The position numbers and the translations under genes are program-made. The notes beneath the pieces were generated by a model, which made no database searches, had not been told where the DNA came from, and saw only the letters and a program-made list of their open reading frames with translations. A DNA stretch of 55,491 bases, from assembly GCA_035308525.1 (NCBI GenBank), contig DATGGM010000331.1, positions 1 to 55,491 of the forward strand, read 5' to 3'. Every line of letters starts with the position of its first letter. The stretch's first letter is position 1. This document shows positions 43,396 through 51,687 of this stretch, piece by piece. The stretch comes from Bog-159 sp035308525 (lineage in GTDB: Bacteria > Acidobacteriota > Terriglobia > Bryobacterales > Bryobacteraceae).

Positions 43396-43503
43396 GTGTT
43401 GGCGCTTGCTCTTATCGGAGACCTTTCGGCATGGTGGGCCGTTGGAATCGTGGCTGCCCTGGGCCTCTCCCTGATCTGGATGCTGCGCCGGCGGTCACCT
43501 TAG
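43396..43503 (+). CDS. Putative 35-residue membrane peptide
   Basis: A GTG at 43396 opens a 35-codon frame ending in TAG at 43501-43503. The product has one hydrophobic helix (WWAVGIVAALGLSLIWML) followed by RRRSP, a positive-inside anchor. The stop overlaps a GTG in frame with the downstream PilZ gene (TAGTG), which would allow translational coupling. No strong ribosome site is visible, so it may be chance, but the hydrophobic run with a basic end is typical of small membrane proteins. Confidence 0.4.
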   Translation: MLALALIGDLSAWWAVGIVAALGLSLIWMLRRRSP

Positions 43504-43529
43504 TGGGAAAGGGCGAATTGGCAGCAGAC

Positions 43530-43913
43530 ATGCGAAATCCAATGGCAATCTCCAACAACGTTTCGGACGACGATTCGGGCCGACGCGCCAGGCACAGGTT
43601 TCCGATCGAGCAGGAGGTCCGCTATCAGTGCGTAAAGGGCAGCCGGATCACGGCGGCCGGCGCCGGCAAAACGCTCGAAATGAGCAGCCGCGAAGTCCGA
43701 TTTACCACCGAGCACAATCTGAAGCCCGGCCAAAAGGTCCGCATCGCCGTGGACTGGCCGGCCATGCTGGATAATACCTGCCTCATGAAGCTCGAGATCT
43801 TCGGTTGGGTCATCCACAGCGAACCGGATAAGGCCAGCGTCAAGATCGAACGATACGAGTTTCGCACCCGGGGCATACCCCTGGTTATGTGCCAATCCGG
43901 CTGGGCCGGGTAA
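43530..43913 (+). CDS. PilZ-like protein with degenerate c-di-GMP motif
   Basis: A 127-residue PilZ-fold protein. The N-terminal RRARHRFPIEQEVRYQ keeps the basic stretch, but the (D/N)xSxxG motif is replaced by EMSSREVRF, so Asn and Gly are both changed to Glu. It is therefore predicted not to bind cyclic di-GMP in the usual way. The rest matches the paralog at 17165-17545 (DWPAML..CLMKLEIFGWVI, IERYEFRTRG). I start at the ATG at 43530; a GTG at 43503, overlapping the preceding small ORF, would add nine residues. Confidence 0.75.
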   Translation: MRNPMAISNNVSDDDSGRRARHRFPIEQEVRYQCVKGSRITAAGAGKTLEMSSREVRFTTEHNLKPGQKVRIAVDWPAMLDNTCLMKLEIFGWVIHSEPDKASVKIERYEFRTRGIPLVMCQSGWAG

Positions 43914-43931
43914 ACTCCCACCCCAGCGTGG

Positions 43932-43937
43932 TAGAAT
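43932..43937 (+). promoter_or_regulatory. Candidate -10 element, leaderless start of the next gene
   Basis: TAGAAT is followed by seven bases and then the ATG at 43945. No ribosome site lies between. Transcription would start at the ATG, giving a leaderless message. Confidence 0.35.
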
Positions 43938-43944
43938 TCCGCGC

Positions 43945-46377
43945 ATGAGGGTGTTGGCGGTATCGGCGATTATTCTGCTGACAGCGGCGTTCAGCGCCGC
44001 GCAAACACCGGTTGTGGAGCCTGGCGGCGTGGTGGACGCAGCGTCTTTCAGCGCGCCCGTTGCGCCGGGATCGCTGGTATCCATCTTCGGTACGAATCTG
44101 GCCTCGGAGCCCGCTTTCGCCGGCACCATCCCCTTGCCCCTCACGCTCGGCAGCGTGTCTGTGAACTTCAATGGCATCGCCGCGCCTCTGCTTTTCGTTT
44201 CGCCCCTGCAAATCAACGTTCAGCTTCCGTGGGAACTCACCACCACCGGTCCGGTCAACGTAGTGGTCACCAATGGATCGGCAGCCTCCCCGCCGCAGGC
44301 CGTCCAGGTGGGACAATATGCTCCCGGCTTGTTCGCCGTGAAAGGCTACGCAGTGGCCGTCAATCCGGACGGCTCGTTGGCAGCGCCAACTGGGGCGATT
44401 CCCGGGGTGGCCAGCCATCCGGCGGTGCCCGGCGACTCGCTGGTGCTCTGGGGAAGCGGCTTTGGACCCGTGAATCCTCCGGGCGTCACCGGCAATAACT
44501 CGCTCGACACCTTGCGCCGCACGGCTGCGACTCCGGTGGTGACCATCGGCGGAGTTCCGGCGACGGTTACTTTCGCGGGATTGTCGCCCCAATTCGTGGG
44601 GGTCTACCAGATCAATGTCACCGTGTCTTCCGCTCAATTACCCGCCGGCTCGGCGGTGCTCCAGATCCAAGCCGGCGGAGTCACCGTCACGGTCCAGGAC
44701 GGCATCGCCATCGGCACGGGCTGGGCGCAATGGGCCCAGAACCCGCAACATTCCGGCAATCCCGCCGTGACGGGACAAAGTCTGAACCGGATTCTGGCGA
44801 ACATCGTGTATGACCCGCTGGTGCCGGAAGAGCAAAGCGCCAACAATAACGAGCTGGTGACTCATTATCAGGTTCCCCTGGTGGATGGCAACGACGTTTA
44901 CATGGAGTACAAGTCGGGTTCTTATGACCCCACCACCTACGCCGGCGAGACATGGGGTGAGAACAAGTTCACCTGGCAAAACAATCAACTGATCCAGCAA
45001 TGGCAGTATGCCGGCGATTGGAAGCCGCCAGGTTCCAGCAACGATTTCTGGGAGCCGGTATTCCATGCGGCGTTAGGCGACGCCGTGCTGTATCTGCCGG
45101 GCGCGAGCGGCAGCATCATCGAACTAGACAAGGCCACCGGCGCCATGATCCGGCGCTACGCTCCCTTTGGAACCGATCCCGACACCTATGAGACGGGCCC
45201 CATCACGGTGGACGCCGCCGGCAACCTGTTCTACAACGTGATCCAGGTGGTCACCACCAATGGCTTCTACGGCAACGACGCCACCAACTCCTGGCTGGTC
45301 AGGATTTCGGCGGGGGGCACGGTCAGCATGGCCAGCTATCCAACACTGGTGGCGGCCCAGGCGCCTGGTGCCGGCAGCCAGTGCATTACGTCCTTCGATC
45401 CCACGCAGCTCCCGTGGCCGCCCAGCACCACCGCAACTCCCGCTACGGCCACCTGCGGCAGCCAGCGCGCCGGGGTGAATGTGTCGCCGGCAGTAGCCCC
45501 CGACGGCACCATCTACACGGTGAGCCGCGCCCACTTCAACGACCGCTATTCGTTCCTGCTGGCGCTGAATCCGGATCTGAGCCTGAAGTGGGCCGCCTCG
45601 CTGCGCAACCGTTTTCACGATGGCTGCGGTGTGGCCGTGGCCGACGGTGGATGGCTGCCGGCCAACGGCACTCCAGGCGGCTGCCGCGCCGGCGCATTGC
45701 AGGGCGTGGATCCCTCCACCAACCAGCCCGGCGACGGCAGCGTGCTCGACGATGCCTCCTCCACTCCCGTGGTGGCGCCCGACGGAAGCGTCCTCTTCGG
45801 CGCCTGGAACCGCTACAACTACGCCCAGGGACATATGATGCACTTCGATGCCGGAGGCAATTATTTGGGCGAGTTCGGCTTCGGATGGGACACTACGCCG
45901 GCGATTTACGCGCACGGCGGCACGTGGTCGATGGTCACCAAGAACAACCATTACGGCGGCCTGGGCTCCTACTGCGACGACACCACGCTTTGCCCGCCGG
46001 ACCGCTCCACGAACAATCCGGCGTCGCCTGAGCAGTACTTCATCACCCAGCTGGATGCCAACTTGAACGTCGAGTGGAGCTATCAAAACACCAATACCAA
46101 TAGCTGCACGCGCAACGCGGATGGCTCGCTCACCTGCGTTTCCGACCATCCCGCCGGATTCGAATGGTGCGTGAACAGTCCCGCAATCGACGCCAATGGC
46201 GTGGTGTACGCCAACAGCGAAGACGGCAACATGTTCGCCATCGGCCAGGGCGGTAAGTTAGTGCGGGAGATCTTCCAGCAACTCGCTTTGGGTGCGGCGT
46301 ACACGCCCGCCTCGCTCGGCGGGGACGGGAAAATCTACTCGCAGAATGACGGGCACCTGTTCGTGGCCGGTCAGTGA
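43945..46377 (+). CDS. Secreted protein: Solibacter-type domain (TIGR03437) plus beta-propeller
   Basis: An 810-residue exported protein with signal peptide MRVLAVSAIILLTAAFSAAQ. Residues about 25-255 form the domain known from Solibacter proteins, with GSLVSIFGTNLA, VSPLQINVQLPWEL, YAPGLFAV, DSLVLWGSGFGPVNPP and GVYQINVTVSSA. The rest (about 265-810) is a PQQ/WD-like propeller with blades such as YLPGASGSIIELDKATGAMI and SPAIDANGVVYANSEDGN, and several cysteine pairs. The domain is usually at the C-terminus; here it leads the mature protein. Function unknown; an extracellular or surface role is likely. Confidence 0.85.
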   Translation: MRVLAVSAIILLTAAFSAAQTPVVEPGGVVDAASFSAPVAPGSLVSIFGTNLASEPAFAGTIPLPLTLGSVSVNFNGIAAPLLFVSPLQINVQLPWELTTTGPVNVVVTNGSAASPPQAVQVGQYAPGLFAVKGYAVAVNPDGSLAAPTGAIPGVASHPAVPGDSLVLWGSGFGPVNPPGVTGNNSLDTLRRTAATPVVTIGGVPATVTFAGLSPQFVGVYQINVTVSSAQLPAGSAVLQIQAGGVTVTVQDGIAIGTGWAQWAQNPQHSGNPAVTGQSLNRILANIVYDPLVPEEQSANNNELVTHYQVPLVDGNDVYMEYKSGSYDPTTYAGETWGENKFTWQNNQLIQQWQYAGDWKPPGSSNDFWEPVFHAALGDAVLYLPGASGSIIELDKATGAMIRRYAPFGTDPDTYETGPITVDAAGNLFYNVIQVVTTNGFYGNDATNSWLVRISAGGTVSMASYPTLVAAQAPGAGSQCITSFDPTQLPWPPSTTATPATATCGSQRAGVNVSPAVAPDGTIYTVSRAHFNDRYSFLLALNPDLSLKWAASLRNRFHDGCGVAVADGGWLPANGTPGGCRAGALQGVDPSTNQPGDGSVLDDASSTPVVAPDGSVLFGAWNRYNYAQGHMMHFDAGGNYLGEFGFGWDTTPAIYAHGGTWSMVTKNNHYGGLGSYCDDTTLCPPDRSTNNPASPEQYFITQLDANLNVEWSYQNTNTNSCTRNADGSLTCVSDHPAGFEWCVNSPAIDANGVVYANSEDGNMFAIGQGGKLVREIFQQLALGAAYTPASLGGDGKIYSQNDGHLFVAGQ

Positions 46378-48659
46378 CCTACCGCCAGGCCGGCTTCCAA
46401 CGCTTTGCCCGAGTAGCTACCGATTTCCTTATCGTTAACGCTGACCTGGTAGTTCCGGTCCGGTTCGGTATGCCGGAACGCCACCATCCAATCGCGCCGC
46501 CATGGAAACGGACTTTCCAGCCTGAACTGAATCCGGCCCCCCGACACTTCGCCGCCCGTCAGGTTCAGGCCGTTAACACCCACGCCGCGCGCGGCCGCCA
46601 CATCGAACACGGCATCCTTGAGGTAGTCGCCGTCGATTTCGATGCCGGCCATCCCGCTCCCGCTGCCCCAATGGAAACTGCTTACGCCGGCCTTCGCGCC
46701 ATAGCCGGAGTGCGCCCAATTCTCTGAGGGTGAGATGGGGAACTGGGCGCGCAAGGCTTCCACGCCGCGTTCCAGGTACTCGGCCTTGCCGGTCGCGCGA
46801 TAGTAATCGATGAGAACATTCCCCGCCAGGCTCTGGCGCGCATCGGACCACTCGGCATCCGAGTTCTGCGTGGTGAACCCACCGAGCAGCATAGCGGGTC
46901 CGGTGAGTCCCGTAAGCATCGGGTTGGTCCAGCTTTGTTGATAGAGCAGCAGGTAGTCGAGCAGGGCTTCTCCTTTGTCGAGATACTGGCGCTCGCGCGT
47001 GACATGGTAAGCCGCCAGGTATGCGGCCGTCGCGTGGATCAGCGCCAGGTTATTCGCCGGCCATTGGCGGGTGCGTTCGTCGAATGCGGCCAGCCGCGGG
47101 CTGCAGCTCCAGAAAGTTTCGAAGTCATACCATTTGCGGGTGGGGATCACCTCACGGTCCAGGAACTTGAGTCCCTTGCGAGCAGCCTCCAGATACTCTT
47201 TCTTCGGCGACGCCTTGTACAACTCCAGCAGAAACAGAACTACCGGCGCGGTCTCGGCCGGGAGCGTCCTGGAGGCGCTCGGCTCCACAGCGCCGTCATC
47301 GTCGAAGCGCGTGGGCAGCATGCCATCGGGCTGCTGGCGGGCGATCAGGAATTCGGCGAGGCGCGCGCACCGGCTGACCATGCCCTCGCTTCCCGGCAGC
47401 CCCGCCGCGCGCCAGCGCAGCAGCCAATAGCCGGTCCAGCTCATGTCAAAGCCCAGAAATCCATGTACGGTGCTGCCGCCCGAACCGTCGCCCGCTGCCC
47501 AATCTGTTTGGCCGCTCTCCCCGTGTGGCACGGCAATGCACTTGAAAGCGCCGGCGGTGCCCGGCGTGCGCAAAGCTAACCGCACGGTCTGCCCGGCCAG
47601 GTCCAGCAGCTTCGAGTTGCTGGTGCGCCGGGCGTACAGCGCCATGCCGAATGCCGTGCGCAGGCTGTTGAACCATGCGCCGAGATAAATCGACGGCCGC
47701 GGCTCTCCCCAGCGCAGCATCTTCACCGCGCCTCCGGTGGCGCCGTCCGGCAGTGCGAATGAGAGCCAGTTGGCCGGCGATTCCTCATCCCAAATCGTCC
47801 GCCGCCAATCGTCCCAGAGCGCGCATTTCTTATAGCGCGCATCGGTTCCCGCCTGCGCGGCGGCGGCCACCCCGATCTGCTGCCGGGCGAACTGGTCCCA
47901 ATGGAACCGCACAGCCTCGCGATAAGCGGCCTGCGGAGCCGCGTCCGCGGACAGGTAAATGTAGTAAGAGTTCTCGACAGGCTGATCCGCGGTCCATACG
48001 CCGTCGAGGTCCTCGCGGTACACCGAATGATACGCCTGGCGCGCGGGAATGAATCCCACGGAAAGGAGTCCCGACGGTGCATCCAGGTCGAGCGTGTGAT
48101 TGCAGCGCTGCAGCGCGTCGCGGGAGAGCGCCCGCACATCCGGCACTATCCCGAGCGCGCGGCGTGCGGATTGCACCATGATCAGGGGCGCCTTGTACTG
48201 CGCGTCGGGAACGAAGCCGCCGACCGACGGCGCGTAAGACCAGTCCGGGTCGAACGCCGCGTGCAGCGCATCCGAGAAGGCGTGCAGCGTTACGGGAAGT
48301 CCGCCTTCCAGGCGAGTATTCGCCTTGAGCCAGTTGGCGTGCGTGGTCAGCCTCAGGGTATGGCGAACCCCCAGGCTGCCGAGCGTTAGTTCTTCGACCA
48401 GCGCACCCCCGTCGATAGCCACCGGCCCAGCCGATCCCGCCTCGCGGGTGGCCAGTTCCACCCAGGCCGATCCATCCTTGGCGAAGTAGCGCTCCCGCAA
48501 CGTGCCGCCGGTGACCAATGCATCCACCCGGACACGCGGGCCTTCCAGCACGGCGCGCGTTTGCGCGTGTCCGCATGCCGCCGCGGCGGCCATCAACAGC
48601 GCTATGATCCTGCCCGTCACTCTTCGGAGCCTGTATAATCTTAGCCCGGGAGCATTCAT
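46371..48659 (-). CDS. Secreted six-hairpin glycosidase-like protein
   Basis: A 762-residue exported protein. After a signal peptide (GRIIALLMAAAAACGHAQ) come a beta-sandwich region (about 35-250) and a helical barrel with repeating helix pairs, for example YLGAWFNSLRTAFGMALYA, ETAPVVLFLLELYKASPKKEYLEAA in pieces, and NNLALIHATAAYLAAYHVT. The layout resembles (alpha/alpha)6 polysaccharide-active enzymes (six-hairpin glycosidase-like). I cannot assign a GH family or catalytic acids. The start at 48659 overlaps the start of the divergent PIG-L gene; a GTG at 48620 would still give a signal peptide and may be the true start. Confidence 0.7.
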   Translation of the reverse strand: MNAPGLRLYRLRRVTGRIIALLMAAAAACGHAQTRAVLEGPRVRVDALVTGGTLRERYFAKDGSAWVELATREAGSAGPVAIDGGALVEELTLGSLGVRHTLRLTTHANWLKANTRLEGGLPVTLHAFSDALHAAFDPDWSYAPSVGGFVPDAQYKAPLIMVQSARRALGIVPDVRALSRDALQRCNHTLDLDAPSGLLSVGFIPARQAYHSVYREDLDGVWTADQPVENSYYIYLSADAAPQAAYREAVRFHWDQFARQQIGVAAAAQAGTDARYKKCALWDDWRRTIWDEESPANWLSFALPDGATGGAVKMLRWGEPRPSIYLGAWFNSLRTAFGMALYARRTSNSKLLDLAGQTVRLALRTPGTAGAFKCIAVPHGESGQTDWAAGDGSGGSTVHGFLGFDMSWTGYWLLRWRAAGLPGSEGMVSRCARLAEFLIARQQPDGMLPTRFDDDGAVEPSASRTLPAETAPVVLFLLELYKASPKKEYLEAARKGLKFLDREVIPTRKWYDFETFWSCSPRLAAFDERTRQWPANNLALIHATAAYLAAYHVTRERQYLDKGEALLDYLLLYQQSWTNPMLTGLTGPAMLLGGFTTQNSDAEWSDARQSLAGNVLIDYYRATGKAEYLERGVEALRAQFPISPSENWAHSGYGAKAGVSSFHWGSGSGMAGIEIDGDYLKDAVFDVAAARGVGVNGLNLTGGEVSGGRIQFRLESPFPWRRDWMVAFRHTEPDRNYQVSVNDKEIGSYSGKALEAGLAVGH
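48634..48639 (+). promoter_or_regulatory. Candidate -10 element of the PIG-L gene
   Basis: A perfect TATAAT, with the expected transcription start near 48646 and a GGGAG ribosome site at 48648-48652 before the ATG at 48658. It lies within the 5' end of the opposite gene if that gene begins at 48659, which favours the GTG start at 48620 for the latter. Confidence 0.45.
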
Positions 48660-49383
48660 GATGACAGCTTCGCGACGTCAGTTCCTCACCCTGCCCGCCC
48701 TCGCCGCCGGCCAGACATCCTCCGGCCACACCCCTAAAATCGTCTGCGTAGGCGGTCACCCGGACGACCCCGAGTCCGGCTGCGGCGGCACTCTGGCGCG
48801 CTATGCCGCGGCCGGCGCCGCCGTCACCATCATTTACCTGACGCGCGGGGAAGCCGGCATCCCGCGTAAGTCGCACGCCGAGTCCGCGGCCATACGATCG
48901 GCCGAATGCGAAGCCGCCTGCCGTATCTTGGGAGCCAAGCCTGTCTTCGCCGGACAAATCGACGGCGCCACCGTGGTGGATGCGAGCGCCGCCGAATCCC
49001 TGCGCAAGCTCATCTTCGCCGAAGATCCGGACGTGGTCTTCACGCAATGGCCGATCGACACCCACCTGGACCATCAGGCCGCCGGCACCCTGACCTTTCG
49101 CGCGTGGCTGGCGGCGCGCGGGCGATTCGAATTGTACTATTACGAAGTCGATCTGGGCGCGCAGACCATGGGTTTTCATCCCACCGATTACGTGGATGTG
49201 ACCGCCGTCCGCGAAAAGAAAAAGGCCGCGCTGTTCGCGCACAAGAGCCAGGATGGCGAGCAAATCTATCGCGAGTACCATCAGCTCATGGAAAACTACC
49301 GCGGGCGCGAGTCGGGATGCGGCGCCGCGGAAGCTTTCGTGCACCTGGCGCGCGTGCACGCCACCTCCCGATTGCCGGGCTAG
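48658..49383 (+). CDS. PIG-L (LmbE) family deacetylase
   Basis: A 241-residue zinc-dependent N-acetylglucosaminide deacetylase-like enzyme. The zinc motif is GGHPDDPESGCGGTL near residues 32-46, and DTHLDHQAAG near residue 135 supplies the third ligand. The N-terminus MMTASRRQFLTLPALAAG has an RR-F motif, so export through the Tat route is possible. The substrate is unknown: members act on GlcNAc-linked lipids, bacillithiol or mycothiol precursors or glycopeptides. It converges on the SDR gene. Confidence 0.88.
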   Translation: MMTASRRQFLTLPALAAGQTSSGHTPKIVCVGGHPDDPESGCGGTLARYAAAGAAVTIIYLTRGEAGIPRKSHAESAAIRSAECEAACRILGAKPVFAGQIDGATVVDASAAESLRKLIFAEDPDVVFTQWPIDTHLDHQAAGTLTFRAWLAARGRFELYYYEVDLGAQTMGFHPTDYVDVTAVREKKKAALFAHKSQDGEQIYREYHQLMENYRGRESGCGAAEAFVHLARVHATSRLPG

Positions 49384-49384
49384 C

Positions 49385-50155
49385 CTACCTGGCGGTCCAG
49401 CCGCCGTCGATCAGCATGGTGTGGCCGGTGATCAGCGACGCCGCCGGGGATGCCAGAAACACTACCGCGCCCGCCACGTCCATGGGTTCGCCGATGCGGT
49501 GCAGCGCCGCGATACGCTCCACCACGTCCGCACGGAACGCCGGATCGGCCAAAGAAGACTCCGTGCCGGGAGTGAAGATGAAGGTGGGCGCTACGGCGTT
49601 TACAGTGATGTGGTACTTGCCCCATTCGATGGCCAGGCACTTGGTGAGGTGCGCGATGGCGGCCTTGGTCATGCAGTAGACCGACTCTGTGGGAAGCGCG
49701 GCGAAGCCTGCCTGCGAACCCATATTGATGATGCGCCCTTCCTTCTGGCGGATCATGATGCGCGCGGCGGCCTGGCTCGCGAAGAACGTTCCTTTCAGAT
49801 TCACCCGCAGGGTCAGATCGAAGTCCTCCTCGCGCACGTTTTCGGCGGGATTCTCCGGTGCCACTCCGGCGTTGTTCACCAGAATAGTCAGCTTGCCGAA
49901 GTGCGCGGCCGTGTCATCCACGGCGCTGCGGATCTGCTCCAGGCTGGTGACGTCCATCTGCAACGGTAAGACGCGCCGGCCCAGCGCTTCGATCTCGCCC
50001 GGCAAGCCGCCGGCGGCATTCACATCGCGCAGACCCAGCGCCACGTCCGCACCGGCGTGCGCCAGCGCCAGCGAAATGGCGCGGCCCAGACCTCGCGCCG
50101 CGCCCGTCACCAGAGCCGTCTGTCCGGCCAGGTCAAATTGCGGGAAGGCGTGCAT
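49385..50155 (-). CDS. Short-chain dehydrogenase/reductase
   Basis: A 256-residue classical SDR. The cofactor motif TGAARGLGR lies at about residues 18-26, NNAGVAPE follows near 92-99, the catalytic Ser is in INMGSQAGF, and the YxxxK pair is in SVYCMTKAAI near 160-168. The C-terminal SLITGHTMLIDGG is typical of FabG-like or sugar/polyol dehydrogenases. The absence of an acidic residue in the expected place does not settle NAD versus NADP. The substrate is unknown. Confidence 0.9.
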   Translation of the reverse strand: MHAFPQFDLAGQTALVTGAARGLGRAISLALAHAGADVALGLRDVNAAGGLPGEIEALGRRVLPLQMDVTSLEQIRSAVDDTAAHFGKLTILVNNAGVAPENPAENVREEDFDLTLRVNLKGTFFASQAAARIMIRQKEGRIINMGSQAGFAALPTESVYCMTKAAIAHLTKCLAIEWGKYHITVNAVAPTFIFTPGTESSLADPAFRADVVERIAALHRIGEPMDVAGAVVFLASPAASLITGHTMLIDGGWTAR

Positions 50156-50161
50156 GTCCGG

Positions 50162-50437
50162 TCAATCGCGTCCCCGGCGGTGGTATTCGCCGCCGCCCAG
50201 TCCGCCCACATCGATGATGACCGCCACGATCAGGATGAGCACATTGATGCCTTCCAGGGGACGGTGGTTGTGGATGATCCAGGCGTATGCCAGCGTGGTG
50301 AGCGGCAGGAAAATGAACCCGAGCAGAGGAATCAGCCAGTTGTGATAGACATGCTGCAGGTAGGTCGAGAAGAGCCAAAGCAACACCAGCACTACCCGCG
50401 GGAAGGCCAGAACGGCAACAACAACGAGGCAAGGCAT
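50162..50437 (-). CDS. Small hypothetical membrane protein
   Basis: A 91-residue protein with three hydrophobic stretches (LVVVAVLAFPRVVLVLLWLF, LIPLLGFIFLPLTTLAYAWI and VLILIVAVIIDVGGLGG) and a basic end (YHRRGRD). This resembles small YccF/YqaE-like or PLDc_N-type helical proteins, but I do not assign a family. It lies seven bases upstream of the SDR gene start on the same strand. Confidence 0.65.
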   Translation of the reverse strand: MPCLVVVAVLAFPRVVLVLLWLFSTYLQHVYHNWLIPLLGFIFLPLTTLAYAWIIHNHRPLEGINVLILIVAVIIDVGGLGGGEYHRRGRD

Positions 50438-50473
50438 AGATGCCGATTATTGTCTCAGATCCGGAGGCCTGTC

Positions 50474-51502
50474 CTACAGCAGCAACGGAACGAAGATCGC
50501 CGGCAGCAGGATGGCAACCAGCAGCCAGGATGCGCGGTTTCCGAAGTTGATGGTGTAGCCCACGCCGAATCGCTTCTCGACCATCAGCGCCGGATCGTCC
50601 GGATTGTAGTAGATCTGCCCGAGTTTCCAGCATTCGTCGGGCGTGCCGTCGCTGCCGCTGCCGGGTTCCTGGCTGATGCGGATGATGGGCCACAGGAAAG
50701 CAGCGGTGAGCGCCAGCACCACTCCCAAAATCAGCCACACCGGTATCACCAGCTGGTCTCCGTTGGCCAGGTACGGGTTCAACGTCAGGGCGGCGAACAG
50801 CACGCTGATCATGCACCCCATGGCCACGATCATGCGGAGATTGGCGCGCCGGAAGCGCCTCGTCCACTCGGCGGTTTCGGCCATGCGCGCGCGCGGCGAT
50901 CCCTTCAGCACCATGTAGCCCAGCACGTGCATCAGCGCCACTACCGCCACGCCCGCCAGCAGCGGGCCGTCCACGCTGCGCCATGACCGCTCGGCCCACC
51001 GGTCCGGCGTTCCGGAAATGCCCCAGTGCACGGGAAAGCGCGCCGGAATGCGGTCCCAGTTCTCGCGCAGGAAAATGGCGGTGCCCGCCAGGATGGCGTA
51101 CGGCACCACCAGGGCCGCCGGCCCTCCGGGCATCCCTTCGTGGATGCCGGAGAGCGACGCCCAGCGGGATCCGTCCGGATGCTGCGCGAAGTGTCTGGCG
51201 CGGTTACGCCCCAGCGCGAATGCCGCCATGCCGCCTAAAACTTGCAACAATGGAGCAGCCGCCACGAACCAGCGCAAGTCCCCCCGGAGGCCTGCCCAGG
51301 TCAGGACCGCGGCGGCCAGCGACACCGTCCACATCTCGGTGCGATAGCGCCGCAATATCCGCCGGCCCTCCGGAGAATCGCGGAAGTCGGGCCCCACGGT
51401 GACTCCGAACCACAGGCTGCTACGCCGCCAGAAGGGCAGCCCATGAAGCAGGAGCGCGATCAGCACAAGGCACGCGAACAGCACGATGGAATCGGCGTTC
51501 AT
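50474..51502 (-). CDS. DUF1648 / DUF5808-type membrane protein
   Basis: A 342-residue membrane protein with about eight helices. The middle contains IPARFPVHWGISGTPDRWAE, the DUF1648 signature. Near the C-terminus, CWKLGQIYYNPDDPALMVEK and RFGVGYTINFGNRASW match DUF5808. Proteins of this type often sit with a GntR (YtrA-type) regulator and are related to SdpI immunity proteins. Here only a regulator remnant precedes it, with an ATGA overlap. Confidence 0.82.
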   Translation of the reverse strand: MNADSIVLFACLVLIALLLHGLPFWRRSSLWFGVTVGPDFRDSPEGRRILRRYRTEMWTVSLAAAVLTWAGLRGDLRWFVAAAPLLQVLGGMAAFALGRNRARHFAQHPDGSRWASLSGIHEGMPGGPAALVVPYAILAGTAIFLRENWDRIPARFPVHWGISGTPDRWAERSWRSVDGPLLAGVAVVALMHVLGYMVLKGSPRARMAETAEWTRRFRRANLRMIVAMGCMISVLFAALTLNPYLANGDQLVIPVWLILGVVLALTAAFLWPIIRISQEPGSGSDGTPDECWKLGQIYYNPDDPALMVEKRFGVGYTINFGNRASWLLVAILLPAIFVPLLL

Positions 51503-51687
51503 GATTTCACGGCCTCCAACGCCGCTGCCAGCTCGCGCGCGATGGCGGCCGCCGGCAAACCCTGCGCGCGCATCTCTGCGATCAGTTGGCGCAGCCGCCC
51601 GCGGAAGGTCCGCAGCGTCTCTTCAGTGGCGCGAGGCTCCGGCCGCCTCCGCACGCGCACGCCGCGCCCAAACTCCGAAATCGACCG
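51499..51687 (-). pseudogene. C-terminal remnant of a GntR (YtrA)-type regulator
   Basis: Reading leftward directly after the TAG of the asparaginase-like gene, the frame gives ISEFGRGVRVRRRPEPRA, then TFRGRLRQLIAEMRAQGL and ARELAAALEAVKS, ending in a TGA that overlaps the ATG of the DUF1648 gene. This looks like the dimerisation tail of a short GntR-type regulator. The DNA-binding half is missing and no convincing start exists. If translated, it would give at most about 60 residues. Confidence 0.6.

Noticed and set aside
43307..43400. LexA (SOS) box in front of recA
   Set aside because: No CTGT-N8-ACAG or GAAC-N4-GTTC palindrome is present; only direct repeats and a -10 element were found.
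47830..49359. A 509-codon minus-strand frame across the PIG-L and glycosidase-like genes
   Set aside because: Overlaps two genes with clear signal peptides and motifs; its translation has shadow composition and no domain.
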